NCBI GenBank assembly: GCA_964036295.1
Contig: OZ038471.1
Location: forward strand, 8,720,684-8,784,683
Length of the DNA stretch: 64,000 bases
Origin: Plumapathes pennacea
Taxonomy: Eukaryota; Cnidaria; Anthozoa; Antipatharia; Myriopathidae
Direction of reading: 5' to 3'
The notes beneath the pieces are model-generated. The model did no database searches, had not been told where the DNA came from, and was given only the letters and a program-made list of their open reading frames with translations. Below are positions 58,019-63,991 of this stretch, in pieces; the first letter of the stretch is position 1, and the number at the start of each line of letters is the position of its first letter. Made by a program: the position numbers and the translations under genes.

Positions 58019-58799
58019 TATACAGGAATGAGTCAGTTTTGTGTGTGGTATCACAAATAAGTATTTTGAATAACGAACAGTAGAAAATATTCCGTGTTTT
58101 ATCTGATTAATATGTTCGCAACCTTTGATAGCATATCTAATTTGCAGGTAAATACCCAACATAGAAAGAAAGGAAAAGACGCACTTCACAAGGTAAAGAA
58201 GTGAATTGGTTTGAGAGTGCAGCGCCGTGTGTTTTTGACAAAAACAAATAATTAAGGATTTAAAACTAAAGACTTTCTAGAATCCGTCTGCTGTGCTCTT
58301 AACATAAATTGTAACTATTTGGAACAGCAAATGATAAAGTTTGCTTCTTTAACTGTATTCCTTGAAGCGCTACCCCTTGCACTTTTTTTTTTTTTTTTTT
58401 TTTTTGCTGCAAAACAAAGTTATAACACGAAGAGATAAGTGGCCGGTGTTATTGTTTTGCTTTCAATAATTGGAAGGATCTGTACTTACTTTGTTGTTAA
58501 AATACTTAACTAAAGCAACATCTCTGTGCTGCTAGTTTTTGTATAAACTTAATCAATTTCTGTGCTCTTGTGCATGCTAAGTAGACTTCCGCCTGTTTTA
58601 ATAATTCGCTATTTTGTGTACACAGGATGACATAAGAGATAAATCGAGAGTATCTGTTAAGAATGCCAGTGCATCTAGTGCATCCAGTGCCTTTGAAGAA
58701 AGGTTTTGTCCAGAAGTCAGGGTGCGAGTGATGGCGGACGAAGAACTTGTAAAACGTTTGCAAGTAGGACATGGAGTACAGGACAAGTTGCTTTGCAAT
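26522..58799 (+). CDS. mib: Mind-bomb-type E3 ubiquitin-protein ligase (MIB), 5' two fifths
   Basis: Six in-phase exons encode about 337 residues: a MIB_HERC2 domain, a ZZ zinc finger, a second MIB_HERC2 domain, then the MIB repeat region. This domain order is unique to Mind bomb proteins, which ubiquitinate Notch ligands (Delta/Jagged) in the signal-sending cell and drive their endocytosis. MIB1 and MIB2 were not separated: that needs the ankyrin and RING exons beyond the right edge. Intron 1 is 21,648 bp and the others are 0.7-5.0 kb; all donors are GT and all acceptors AG. No frame disruption is present, so the gene looks intact despite the transposons. Closest domain phrasing is GIFPGAEVKRGPDWKYGDQD in exon 3. 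Nothing in the window resembles a later exon after 58799, implying a last intron of more than 5.2 kb. Confidence 0.92.
27377..27470 (-). mobile_element. Helitron 3' terminus, second subfamily
   Basis: On the minus strand GATATCTGCGATTATCG runs into TATTTCTAG and is followed by T. It shares AAACCATGGTTTGT and a GAGGTTTTCGGG-type sequence with the Helitron at 44467-46420. A 5' end was not found between 27470 and 28200. Confidence 0.6.
27471..28225. other. Intron 1 DNA without a recognised element
   Basis: Several open frames of 60-110 codons lie here on both strands, but none has a domain or a repeat partner elsewhere in the window. Confidence 0.4.
28226..29060 (+). repeat. Dispersed repeat A, copy 3 (partial)
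   Basis: Begins at the CATCCAAACTAAACACCG block, passes the AGGCCGAAAACGAACACC and TTCGATCATGTAGCC blocks, and stops around the GATTATCGTGGCC block. Both ends of the family are missing. A local ACATGTACTTGTTGTACATG microduplication lies near 28550. Confidence 0.7.
29167..29348 (+). mobile_element. 182-bp mini-Helitron
   Basis: The 5' end TCTTCGAGCAAAGCGAGGG follows an A (29166). The 3' end GCAATTATCGTATTTCTAG precedes a T. Between them are only the CTCCAAGCGGGTCACC and TTCGTCTGTCAGTCAGTC blocks and the terminal hairpin. It is the smallest complete member of the Helitron family in the window and has no coding sequence. Confidence 0.78.
29402..29835 (+). repeat. G-tract repeat family, copy 3 (fullest)
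   Basis: Starts near CCCCATTTCGGGGAGTACTC, has CATCATAATTTTGGGTGGGG, then five or more loosely spaced copies of TACCCTATTTCAGACCAAAA, then CATACCTATATGGCATGG and a run of about 23 C (29791-29816). Non-coding. Partial inverted copies lie at 7.8 and 25.7 kb. Confidence 0.7.
29836..31735. other. AT-rich intron 1 DNA
   Basis: No exon or complete element was recognised. A pure A run of about 27 bases is at 31231-31257, with no LINE or SINE body upstream that I can identify. Confidence 0.45.
31736..32190 (-). pseudogene. STPR-like Arg/Glu-rich coding relic
   Basis: The minus-strand frame contains EREQRMKADREQAASRRHNE and ARRLHAQNEANNRRREQRL, with Arg/Glu blocks repeating at about 23 residues, like the frames inside the Helitrons at 33.0, 34.7 and 56.4 kb but much diverged. 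The upstream part (32080-32190) is in another frame, so it is broken. STPR repeats are DNA-binding helices often found at the N-terminus of Helitron or PIF1-like helicase proteins (family knowledge). Confidence 0.5.
32311..32343 (+). repeat. Fragment of the third Mutator-like element's terminus
   Basis: AAAGAGCCTGGGAACG with flanking GAG and GTT matches the right end of the 45188-46353 element. Only the end is present, between two direct copies of GAAATACAGACATTTCAA (32271-32289 and 32449-32467). Confidence 0.4.
32950..33235 (+). pseudogene. STPR-like frame of Helitron H1
   Basis: Closely matches the frame at 34668-34955 (REARLQKRREQARARRNRE, IRLEKRRQTCYNRQ), but the leader is altered so that the ATG codons are out of frame with the repeat region. 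Probably no longer translated as one protein. Confidence 0.6.
34486..35784 (+). mobile_element. Helitron H2, nested inside the mariner-like element
   Basis: 1,299 bp. Starts TCCCCGAGCGAAGCGAAG after A (34485); ends GCGATTATCGTATTTCTAG before T (35785); the 3' hairpin is GCAGA...TCTGC. Its body holds an intact STPR-like frame and the block series shared by all family members, for example GTACGGCCGACC-type and GACGTGCCGACCGTGGGAAA sequences. It is the cleanest reference copy in the window. Confidence 0.85.
34668..34955 (+). CDS. STPR-like Arg-rich protein of Helitron H2
   Basis: 95 codons from ATG to TAG without interruption. After MNLKTGKLETERS come repeats in which an ET-x8-RL core recurs every 23 residues (ETERSREARL, ETIEQRQIRL, ETAPQREQRL), the spacing of STPR (score and three amino acid peptide repeat) DNA-binding domains. 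In Helitron-encoded and PIF1-like proteins such repeats precede the Helitron_like_N and helicase domains; here only this part remains. It ends at a possible splice donor (AAAGGTTAGT), so it may be a first exon. An antisense frame of 105 codons over the same bases is a shadow. Confidence 0.6.
   Translation: MNLKTGKLETERSREARLQKRREQARARRNRETIEQRQIRLEKRRQTCYNRQHHERKRAVETAPQREQRLKANRELQTPFVLNSDTYSERTSNKG
36805..37094. repeat. 290-bp MITE with 3-bp CAA duplication
   Basis: Ends GGCTACGTTTACACTATACC and its inverse, with TATCCGGTA boxes repeated inside (four copies in alternating orientation). Flanked by CAA (36802-36804 and 37095-37097). The same Helitron position in the copies at 35.5, 56.8 and 60.8 kb has one CAA, so the duplication is exact. 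A 3-bp duplication fits PIF/Harbinger or EnSpm superfamilies; the TIR does not decide. Confidence 0.8.
37516..39012. other. Intron 1 DNA without a recognised element
   Basis: 37670-37775 is a diverged copy of 55020-55115 (shared AAATATACGGCG and GTTGAAATACA phrases). 38235-38318 contains an imperfect hairpin, CAACAGCAACATAAACATA with TATGTTTATGCTGATGTTGC. No exon was recognised. Confidence 0.4.
39013..39296 (+). pseudogene. THAP zinc-finger relic
   Basis: Begins MPYRCVVGGCSSKPDQ (the CX4C start of a THAP domain). After frameshifts it continues RRKWAQFVKAKRV and DDLFRICSVHFEPDDFEKRF (the CX2H end), then SLHGIHNRRILIKDDIG before a stop. THAP domains bind DNA in cellular regulators and in P-type transposases. 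At least two frame changes and a stop after PDQ break it. Downstream (39590-39640) an EARRRAQKWENSGKLREG stretch may be more of the same relic. Confidence 0.6.
39857..40069. repeat. 213-bp MITE with GGTGTTACACTGGTCGATTT ends
   Basis: Terminal inverted repeats of at least 23 bp, with an internal inverted pair CAAGTTTTTGAATTGC / CAAAAACTTGC and repeated GTTGCAA motifs. It lies 21 bp from the 3' end of Helitron H3. No clear target duplication. Confidence 0.7.
40091..41266 (-). mobile_element. Helitron H3
   Basis: On the minus strand it starts TCCCCGAGCGAAGCGAGGG after A and ends GCTATTATCGTATTTCTAG before T. 1,176 bp, same block order as H2. Its STPR-like frame (about 40770-41002) is interrupted by a TAA in the ETERS segment, so it is non-coding. 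Confidence 0.82.
41267..41904. other. Intron 1 DNA without a recognised element
   Basis: A 107-codon plus-strand frame at 41354-41677 (LYGGRRETEAQRLHSLSAAA...) has no recognisable domain and no splice-site support. Confidence 0.4.
41905..42098 (-). repeat. Possible solo LTR
   Basis: On the minus strand it begins TGTCGAGCGAACTTCCGC and ends AAATGTAACA, with AATAAA about 40 bases before the end. Size, TG...CA termini and polyadenylation signal suit a small LTR, but the flanks show no 4-6 bp duplication, and it directly abuts the truncated LINE at 42105. Confidence 0.4.
42914..43564 (-). pseudogene. LINE endonuclease domain
   Basis: 216 codons beginning MTGLKIAHLNIRSLRN, with ISETWLN, VCVAYRPP-like and VQGDLNCNT motifs and SLIDVIL near the end, the signature of exo/endonuclease/phosphatase domains in CR1-like LINEs. 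The expected SDH-type motif is lost at a frame break after DSGVICHFPSMP. Confidence 0.8.
43798..44307 (-). CDS. LINE N-terminal ORF with signal-like leader and 2A-like motif
   Basis: 169 codons. It starts MMAARLISLLTYLTLFWLCY, a hydrophobic signal-peptide-like leader, and contains MDISINPGPT at residues 107-116, close to the D-x-E-x-N-P-G-P consensus of 2A ribosome-skipping sequences (E changed to S). CR1/L2-like elements of several invertebrates carry such a motif near the start of the ORF (established knowledge). The frame stops at 43798, but the next frame (IPTDTLVRENN...SHENNTT) leads directly into the endonuclease, so one frameshift separates them. Confidence 0.65.
   Translation of the reverse strand: MMAARLISLLTYLTLFWLCYSAPTSRIVRPLSIKSSGSYLTIRNGNLDPAARCEVVYLNVRLQALERRLSNDIHRTGRAFAKRSKHGSTFLAIPGHDPPLNITVFMDISINPGPTVQQLDLNSGRNCSVEQVNLHTNHLSRTYSRSQLLSIRASGRYRPLPRVHKAIKP
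44467..46420 (-). mobile_element. Helitron H7 (second subfamily), split by a Mutator-like element
   Basis: On the minus strand it starts TCCCCAAGCTCCGCGAGGG after A and ends CGTATTTCTGG before T (CTGG instead of CTAG, within the CTRR rule). It keeps a diverged piece of the STPR exon end (ACTCGGATACTTCTTCACAA). Removing 45188-46353 leaves about 0.8 kb. Confidence 0.72.
45188..46353. mobile_element. Third Mutator-like element (1,166 bp) with 9-bp duplication
   Basis: Ends CAACCTCGTTCCAAGGCTC and, inverted, GAGCCTGGGAACGAGGTTG. Inverted similarity continues through CATCTCCCGG and CCCGCCCC and weakly beyond (GGCTGGTCACGTG / CATGTGACCAGCC). Flanks GGAGACTCC at 45179-45187 and 46354-46362 are a perfect 9-bp duplication; other Helitrons have this site once. 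No transposase or other gene recognised inside. Confidence 0.82.
46421..47210. other. Intron 1 DNA without a recognised element
   Basis: No exon or delimited repeat. A TAATAAACAATTTATTA palindrome lies at 46853-46869. Confidence 0.4.
47213..48167. repeat. Tandem duplication (about 478 bp x 2) of two adjacent MITEs
   Basis: Each unit has a palindromic element of about 160 bp (AATCGCATGATTTCGAGTGC ... its inverse) followed by a 310-bp element whose ends are TAATAACATGCATACAATAA and its inverse. The unit at 47213-47688 is repeated almost exactly at 47691-48167. The right-hand element end also contains GCCAATCAGAATGCAG. Non-coding. Confidence 0.8.
48393..48564 (+). CDS. mib: MIB exon 2: ZZ zinc finger
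   Basis: Two bases, 56 codons, two bases. It has eight zinc ligands in ZZ order: CGAC, CVSC, CTSC and the histidines of KHDKEHRF. The sequence GVNHENIGCGACNQNPILGI follows exon 1's SSPT directly, exactly as in Mind bomb proteins. Donor GTAGGT. Confidence 0.94.
48737..49945 (+). repeat. Dispersed repeat A, copy 5 (reference copy)
   Basis: Uninterrupted from TTGCTCGTTGGGCGTAGCCC to GAGCTCACTGGCAAGCC. The first 25 bases form a hairpin (CTCGTTGGGC / GCCCGACGAG). No terminal inverted repeat joins the two ends, and no poly(A) or target duplication was seen. Confidence 0.78.
49946..51179. other. Intron 2 DNA without a recognised element
   Basis: AT-rich with short A runs (50205-50219, 50486-50500, 51061-51076). 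A 77-codon minus-strand frame at 50697-50930 has no recognised domain. Confidence 0.4.
51180..51965 (-). pseudogene. LINE reverse transcriptase relic
   Basis: Minus-strand fragments in several frames read GVPQGSIL, INIYADDT (catalytic Asp pair), then GDELIEAVSSTKLLG and a C-terminal region ending around 51200. Typical of CR1/Jockey-group LINEs. Multiple frameshifts; no element end identified. Confidence 0.7.
52363..53429 (+). pseudogene. CR1-like LINE 3' end
   Basis: The frame 52363-52716 contains LRPKLQYACTAWDPHYKKDI, AVERVQRKVARF and KKARLIMMYKMNHGLLDI, followed in other frames by FFPGTLKEWNNL: the C-terminal region of CR1-group reverse transcriptases. The 3' UTR continues to a (TTGA/ATTG) tail at 53406-53429, characteristic of these LINEs. 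Only the 3' kilobase is present (normal 5' truncation), with a stop and frameshifts. Confidence 0.75.
53580..53808 (+). CDS. mib: MIB exon 3: second MIB_HERC2 domain
   Basis: One base plus 76 codons. EVGTRHNSRKIEAKGIFPG leads into AEVKRGPDWKYGDQDGGIGK and VVVRWHETQTGKYRLGYKGR, the conserved MIB_HERC2 pattern. Acceptor TAGCAG, donor GTTTGT. It is flanked at about 150 and 100 bp by complementary LINE tails. Confidence 0.94.
53910..54230 (-). repeat. 3' UTR and tail of a LINE in reverse orientation
   Basis: Begins CAATCAATCAATCAATAG, then TTTATTTAGCACCGC, that is, on the minus strand an AATAAA followed by an ATTG tail. Upstream sequence to about 54230 looks like the matching 3' UTR, but the inner boundary is not visible. 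Confidence 0.55.
54514..54759 (+). CDS. mib: MIB exon 4: end of HERC2 domain 2 and first MIB repeat
   Basis: 82 codons, phase 0 at both ends. Starts VDILCTIPYSGGWYYKEHL, matching the position after YRVGY(F/K)G in Mind bomb. The second half, LEVGDEVRIDMSMEDIMSLQ and SFGWAPDMAT, matches the start of the MIB repeat. A Lys/Thr-rich insert (KQKSPYQTTKSHIARKKE) replaces the usual Asn/Gly-rich linker. Confidence 0.92.
54815..55460. other. Intron 4 DNA
   Basis: 55020-55115 is related to 37670-37775 (CTTCATCACAG, AAATATACGGCGGCTGTT). Nothing else recognised. Confidence 0.4.
55906..56016 (+). CDS. mib: MIB exon 5: first MIB repeat continued
   Basis: 37 codons, phase 0 at both ends: CIGKVGIVNNFEDNNGVAIW, then EEPWTFDVRAVSK. 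The GKVG...WTF pattern matches the MIB repeat. Donor GTGAGG. Confidence 0.92.
56075..57058 (+). mobile_element. Helitron H4 in MIB intron 5
   Basis: 984 bp. Starts TCCCCGAGCGTAAGCGAGGG after A, 58 bp downstream of exon 5; ends GCGATTATCGTATTTCTAG before T at the edge of a long TA microsatellite. It contains the STPR-like frame and lacks about 300 bp found in the middle of H2. Confidence 0.85.
56350..56700 (+). CDS. STPR-like protein of Helitron H4
   Basis: 117 codons from the ATG equivalent to H2's (MNLKTGKLETERS). Same 23-residue repeats with several substitutions (KEQARARRNRETTEQRQIRL, QHREQKRAEETAPKSEQRL). Beyond the equivalent of H2's stop it reads on (SFCVKLRYLFRKDKQQRLVS) because of a one-base difference. 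Whether it is expressed is unknown. Confidence 0.5.
   Translation: MNLKTGKLETERSREARLQKRKEQARARRNRETTEQRQIRLEKRRQTCYNRQHREQKRAEETAPKSEQRLKANRELQTSFCVKLRYLFRKDKQQRLVSGNLVHAVQNKKKMQRKPI
57059..57611. repeat. TA microsatellites around a Tc1-like MITE, closed by an inverted Helitron end
   Basis: 57059-57144 and 57426-57511 are TA repeats. Between them, 57145-57425 is a 281-bp element with at least 54-bp nearly perfect TIRs beginning CAGCCCTTTGCAAAAATTTT and TA flanks, as in Tc1/mariner MITEs. From 57512 the last 100 bp of Helitron H4 recur in reverse (CTAGAAATACGATAATCGC ... AACAAGAGCAGCC), so the whole block is a palindrome of about 650 bp. Confidence 0.85.
57612..58020. repeat. TATC/TA and TG microsatellites
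   Basis: CTATAT and TA repeats at 57614-57697, and TA followed by a TG run of about 38 bases at 57959-58011. The sequence between is unassigned. Confidence 0.8.
58626..58799 (+). CDS. mib: MIB exon 6: start of second MIB repeat
   Basis: 58 codons, phase 0 at both ends. DDIRDKSRVSVKNASASSAS is a polar, Ser/Ala-rich linker, then VRVRVMADEELVKRLQVGHG matches the MIB repeat (VKELQ-x-GHG in relatives). The usual Gly-Gly-Trp after GHG is absent (GVQDKLLCN), so this repeat is diverged. Donor GTAAGC. Confidence 0.85.
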
Positions 58800-60546
58800 G
58801 TAAGCTCATTAAATATCGTTTTTTGAGTATTCGTTATATTTAAGAAATTGTTTTCGATTTGACTTATTCCTTCAATAAATTTTTGCGATTTGTAAGGTCA
58901 AAGTTGATTGAGAAAAATCGCAAGAATTATTTCGACGAAGAATATCAAGATTAACCTCAATAAGATCGAGTCTATGAAAAACAATTTTACTGCCATTTGT
59001 TAAATTTGACGAGATTGAAGTAAAATGTTAAAAACGTTAATTGTGCAACAAATCCTTTGGTAAACTGAAACTCAGACTCACTCACATTCTAATGACAATA
59101 TTCACGGTTTTCTAAGCGGAGATTGTGCTTTTGTTCTTTTTTTTAGAGGGGGTTGTCTTTCATTCTTTCTTCTGCTTTTTAGTTTGTTTAGTTTTTTTGT
59201 TTGTGTTTTTGGTTTTCTAAATCGGTAACTTTATTTTAGACAAATTGTTTGCAGTGAAATACCTAATGACAACGTTCAAGACAAAATTCATTTACCTCTG
59301 GTCGACATCCAAGAAACTACCAGGCATAGCAAAATTAGAACGGGAGTGGCCTCGCGTTTGCTTTGTGGGCACCTGGAAGTCCCAATAACTACTATTAACG
59401 ATTTCAATTTTTTGAACAGTAAAATGCCAAAACAAACAACTATCCTGTTTTTAAGAAAGGTACATTATTTGGGACAACCAAGAGACGTTCACCCGGCACA
59501 GTAAAGCGGCAGTGCTAGAAGCCTTACTGCGTATAGGAATGCAATGCATTCTCTGTAGTCATTGAGCTTTGCGAGGGTATTAATCAGGATGCTATCTCGT
59601 TTTTCAATTGTCAGTCGTGCGACCTCTCGAAGAAAAAATAGTCTTTTGCAAATTCCTTACGCGAAATTAACACGTACGACAGGCATTTGAACCAGAACAA
59701 GGGTTTACACATTCGTACTGCGCTGATGAAAATTAGTTCGTAAATTGGTAATCTAAAAACGCTATAGTCTCGTGAACTTACGCTAATAAAGGGAGGGGCC
59801 AGAAATTGTCACCACGAAGCGAGTAGTGCTAACAGGAAACAACTTAAGGAAGCATGAAAACCGATCATTGAACACTGTGTGGTTTGAACACAACCGGCGA
59901 CCTGCAAAAGGTCAAAGAGGTACGGACACATTTCGCTAAACAGTGCATTCTCGCTTTCATTTTTCATATTGTTTAGCACATGACAGTAAACCCAGATTTA
60001 CCTCTCGTGCGTGAACGGATAATTTATTTAAGTTTCAATTTAGACCACAGCTGAAATGTAGCACGGGAGCTAGCATAATTCAGTTTTGTGTACAATTTGC
60101 AGAGATTTTGCTCCGCTCCACTTCTGCAAGTGGTTTTCATGAAGCTCCAAGAAGAAAATGTTTGATTTGATTTGTCACATTTTGCAGAAAAGAAAACTAT
60201 ACCATGGTTTGGGTGACGAGGAAGCCCGAGCTTGAAGCCGAGGGCTTACAGAGTTTAGACTTCCTCTTGATTACAAATGCAATAACAAACATTTGTGCAA
60301 ATGTAAAACACATCAACTTACATATAAGAAAAAACTTATGTATTCAAGAGAGGATATTTGAGTATTAGTATATGCAACTCAAGTGAGTAGTGCTTTCCGC
60401 GCGCTCTGATTGGCTACTCAATCTTGGACTTCCAGTTTGAATCAAAATGGCGCCTGTTTTGCTGCTGTTATCAAAGCAGAATTGTTTCGGTAAACGAGGC
60501 AGTTGTATCAGACAACACAAATAAAGCTGCAGAGTTCATTTTAGCA
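58800..60546. other. Intron DNA without a recognised element
   Basis: T-rich stretches near 59140-59215. I looked for a GKVG...W-type MIB repeat exon, ankyrin repeats and RING motifs and saw none. Confidence 0.45.
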
Positions 60547-61103
60547 ATGTGCAGTGGTTGAAGTATGACTAGGTCTGAAGCCCGTGTATAATTTGAAGTA
60601 CACTGTTCGAGTTTTGCTTTGATTCTGGGAGAAATCATGCTGTTTTGAGCAGGTTCACATAAAAAACAATTCGAGCTCATTAAATATGCATGCCTGAGTC
60701 TGGTCCAGAGTCAAAACAAATCCCACAGGAAGCCTATTTAATTGTACTGCCTATGAATTCAAAATTGGAAAATCTGTGTTCCATTTTTCCCGTACTACGG
60801 CGGCCGACCAACTTCAAAATTTAAGTATTGAATTTTGAGAACGTGCTTGGCAGACTGTATGAATTAATTTGACGTGCCGACCGTGGGAAATACGTACGGC
60901 GTCACGCAATCGACTCTTTTTTCAACGCAAAAGTATAACACACTCCATTCTTTTTCTCCTTCCTTTGCGTGTAGCACTTGACTTTGAAGAAAAGATTGAG
61001 TCAACATTTCGGTAAAACAAAGGCTGCTCTTGTAAAACAGTACCAAAGCGAAAGTCCAATCAATGGCAGAGCGAGGGGGTATCTGCGATTATCGTATTTC
61101 TAG
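60547..61103 (+). mobile_element. Helitron H5, 5' truncated
   Basis: Begins within the family at AAGTATGACTAGGTCTGAAG and runs to GCGATTATCGTATTTCTAG before T. The 5' terminus and STPR frame are missing. It offers clean empty sites for the insertions in H1. Confidence 0.8.
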
Positions 61104-61139
61104 TTAAATATTGACTGGAGTAAGAAGCTAAGATAATTT

Positions 61140-61720
61140 TTTCAGGCGGGATTTGAATGTGGCCAGATTATTTAAGTTTGTTATGTTGCTGTCTAAAGAA
61201 TTCCATAAAAGAGGACTATAAGAAGCAGAAAACTGTGTGAGGGTTGTGCGGCAATTGTGCTAGCGAAGATTTCGGGCTGATTGGGTATTATAATTGTTAA
61301 TTTGGGAACCGCAGGTAAAGAAAATCCCCAAAGCGTGTTGGCAACAATTCTTTGACAATAAGAGAACATTTGAACAATTAACTGTTTGCCAGATTAGTAG
61401 ATGTTCGGGGTTTTTGTGAAAAATATAGTGTCACCTGCAAACAATAAACATTTGCATACAGTGGGATTGTTACCTAAATCGTTTATATAGAGAAGGACAA
61501 ACATTGGGCCTAAGATAGAGCCCTGCGGAACTCCACATGTAATATTTAGTTGGGAAGGTACTTCCACGTAATACCATAGTGGTACACTTTATCAAAGAGA
61601 ATTTTGTGGTTGTCAGTGTGAAATGCTTTTGATGAGTCAAGAAAATGTCCAATTGCTCTTTTCGATATAAAGCAGAGGCTATATTTTCGGTTAACTTAAA
61701 CATTGCCAAGTATGCAGTAT
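61140..61720 (-). pseudogene. LINE reverse transcriptase relic
   Basis: Minus-strand fragments read FLDSSKAFHTDNHKILFDKV, HYGI, TCGVPQGSILGPMFVLLYIN and LFAGDTIFF (catalytic ADD changed to AGD). CR1/RTE-like, with frameshifts. Confidence 0.72.
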
Positions 61721-62334
61721 TTATTGGTTCATAAATAGAATACCTTTTTTGTTGATAAATATGAAGACGGTTTTATAAATAACTATGATACTACGCGCGC
61801 TCTGATTGTTTAAAATACCATTTCATAACTAAGTACAAAGACATGGAAATGACGAATTCTGAAATTAAAAGACCGCGAGTCTTCCCCTACTTCAAAGATT
61901 CATGCGTTCGACAGAAACTGCAGTCGTCTATTAGAACAAATAGTAAAGCCGTGTGCAAATCATGTGCAATTAGTGAAGCAGCGTGAAGAAAAGATGTCTG
62001 AATATTGCATGAAATTTATCGGAAACCGTGAGACAGAAATGCAACAACTACAATGTCAAGGGACATTCTCCAAAGTTTCTAACCTTTACACCTTCGTCTC
62101 ATGTGGCTCGTAGTCAGTCGCTGGATGGCCTAAATCACTAGAGTTCCGCCGCGGTTCTTTTGAATTCTTGACAAACAGCGGGACTAATATCTGACGTATT
62201 TCTGGTGAAGTTCATCTTCAGCAGCCTGTCAACTTTTCCAAGTAAACTCAAGTGATGTTCCGTTTTCATTTATGAACTTGAACGAAGTGCTGTGAAATAG
62301 ACTATCCGATTGAACGAGAGAGAGAGAGAGAGAG

Positions 62335-62655
62335 AAACTGTATTTCATTACGGTATTTACATTCAACTAACAGGTTGATTTTCAAGCAAGCCGTAAGCTA
62401 TGTTAATACATTTACAATCTAAAAACTATATTTACAGATAATATTCTTAAAACTAGATACAGTATTCACATCCCTGATATGATGTGGTAGACTGTTCCAG
62501 AGGACGGCACCGCTATATGATAAACAACGCTGAAGGTACTCGGTGCGGGGTTTGGTAATATGTACATCTAAGTAAGAGCGGCGTAGATTGTACCCGATTG
62601 ACTCGTTTGCTCTAGAAAAAAGGTCAGATAGGTAGGCAGGCGCGTGACCATTCAA
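62335..62655 (-). pseudogene. LINE C-terminal fragment between GA microsatellites
   Basis: A 78-codon minus-strand frame (62419-62655) ends the reverse transcriptase ORF: NLRRSYLDVHITKPRTEYLQ and CLSYSGAVLWNSLPHHIRD, then SSFKNIICKYSF, typical of CR1-group LINEs. GAGA runs of about 22 bases lie at 62311-62334 and 62655-62674, so the fragment seems to have inserted into, and duplicated, a GA repeat. Confidence 0.72.
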
Positions 62656-62729
62656 GAGAGAGAGAGAGAGAGAGCAACGCAGCCTGCAGCACGTGGTCGG
62701 CCCTGGTCATCTCAAAATTAAGCAAGTTT

Positions 62730-63817
62730 GGAGGTACTCTCTTGTTTCAATGCAATATCGATACAATATTATTAGAATTGAAAGATCTGCCAATCTTACA
62801 GAAAAATATTGACGACGTGGCAAGAGCTGTACTCAAAAAAAAAGAACATCTCGCGGATGAATATAGGCAAGAGATTATATGGAGCAACCTCTTCATACGA
62901 ATTGATGGAAAGCCTTTCTTCTTTAAGTCATGGTACGACAAAGGAATTTTAAGAGTTCAAGACCTCTTGGACTCGCACAATCAATTTTTGACATAAGGAC
63001 TTTACGGACAAATTCTGTATTCGTACGACATTTTTAGATTGTGCTGGTATAATTGCGGCCATTCCCAAACTTTGGAAGGATGCGTTTCGTAGTGGTACTT
63101 CATTCACCAATAATCAGGAACGCGCGGCAACTAATTAAGGTCGTAACGCCCAAAAAGATTCGCCTATTGCTTGCTGAGAAGTCGTTTTATCCGCCGTTGT
63201 AGAACGTTACCTACAAAAACAAAACCTGAAACCAAAAGAAGTTTATGAACTCCCTTTCAAGATTACTATGGAAAATAAGCTAAGGAGCTTCCAGTTCAAC
63301 CTAACACATAATAATACCGACAAATCAGCACCTTGCGCGAATCAAGTCAGAACTTCTGAATATAAATGTCATCGTTCTACTTCAAAACAAGATTCAATCA
63401 GAAAAAGAAATCGCCGACAGAAATAATGCCTATGAAACTTGCAAAAATAAATGGACCAGGCTTTCAAATTGCGACTTTTAGACTGTTCCCAGCTTTTCTA
63501 CCTGCACACTAGATTTAGTTTACGGCTGATGTACTTTTGTAATACTATGTGCCTCTCTCAAGAGGAATTTATCATCTGAGTTATTGAGAGTTAATGTCTG
63601 TCACTGTAGTTTCAATCAATGTGAAATGTTTTGTGTGAAGTCCTACTTTTGCAAGTATTATTACATATAGATTGTTATGAGAGCCTTTTCGTTTCTTAGA
63701 AGCTTGTTAGAAACATTGTAATCACGTTAGCTGTACTTTAAAGAACAAACCTAAATATTAAAAAAATGTATAGTATGTAGGTATGTAGTAAGTCTGTAAG
63801 TATGTATGTATGTTAGT
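62730..63817 (+). pseudogene. L1-like LINE 3' end with GTAT tail
   Basis: The frame 62742-62996 (IWSNLFIRIDGKPFFFKSWY, KGILRVQDLLD) and, after a frameshift, FTDKFCIRTTFLDCAGIIAA and EVYELPFKITMENKLRSFQF resemble the region after the reverse transcriptase in L1-like elements. The 3' UTR ends in an A run and GTAT/GTAG repeats at 63770-63817. Confidence 0.65.
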
Positions 63818-63840
63818 AAATAATTATATAATTATTTAAG

Positions 63841-63991
63841 CAATATAACACGAGTTTCCATGTCTTTGTACTCTTATATAAACACGCGGGATGTTGGGAG
63901 AACACGAGAAAAAGTTCAAAATCACGAGCCGCTTCGGCGAGTGATTTTGAACTTTTTCGAGTACAAAGACATGGAAACGAGTGTCATATTG
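63841..63991. repeat. 151-bp palindromic MITE
   Basis: CAATATAACACGAGTTTCC and TTTGTACTC with inverted partners at the right end; the core GAAAAAGTTCAAAATCAC is inverted around GAGCCGCTTCGGCGA. A partial relative (GTACAAAGACATGGAAATGA) is at 61831-61850. Confidence 0.72.
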
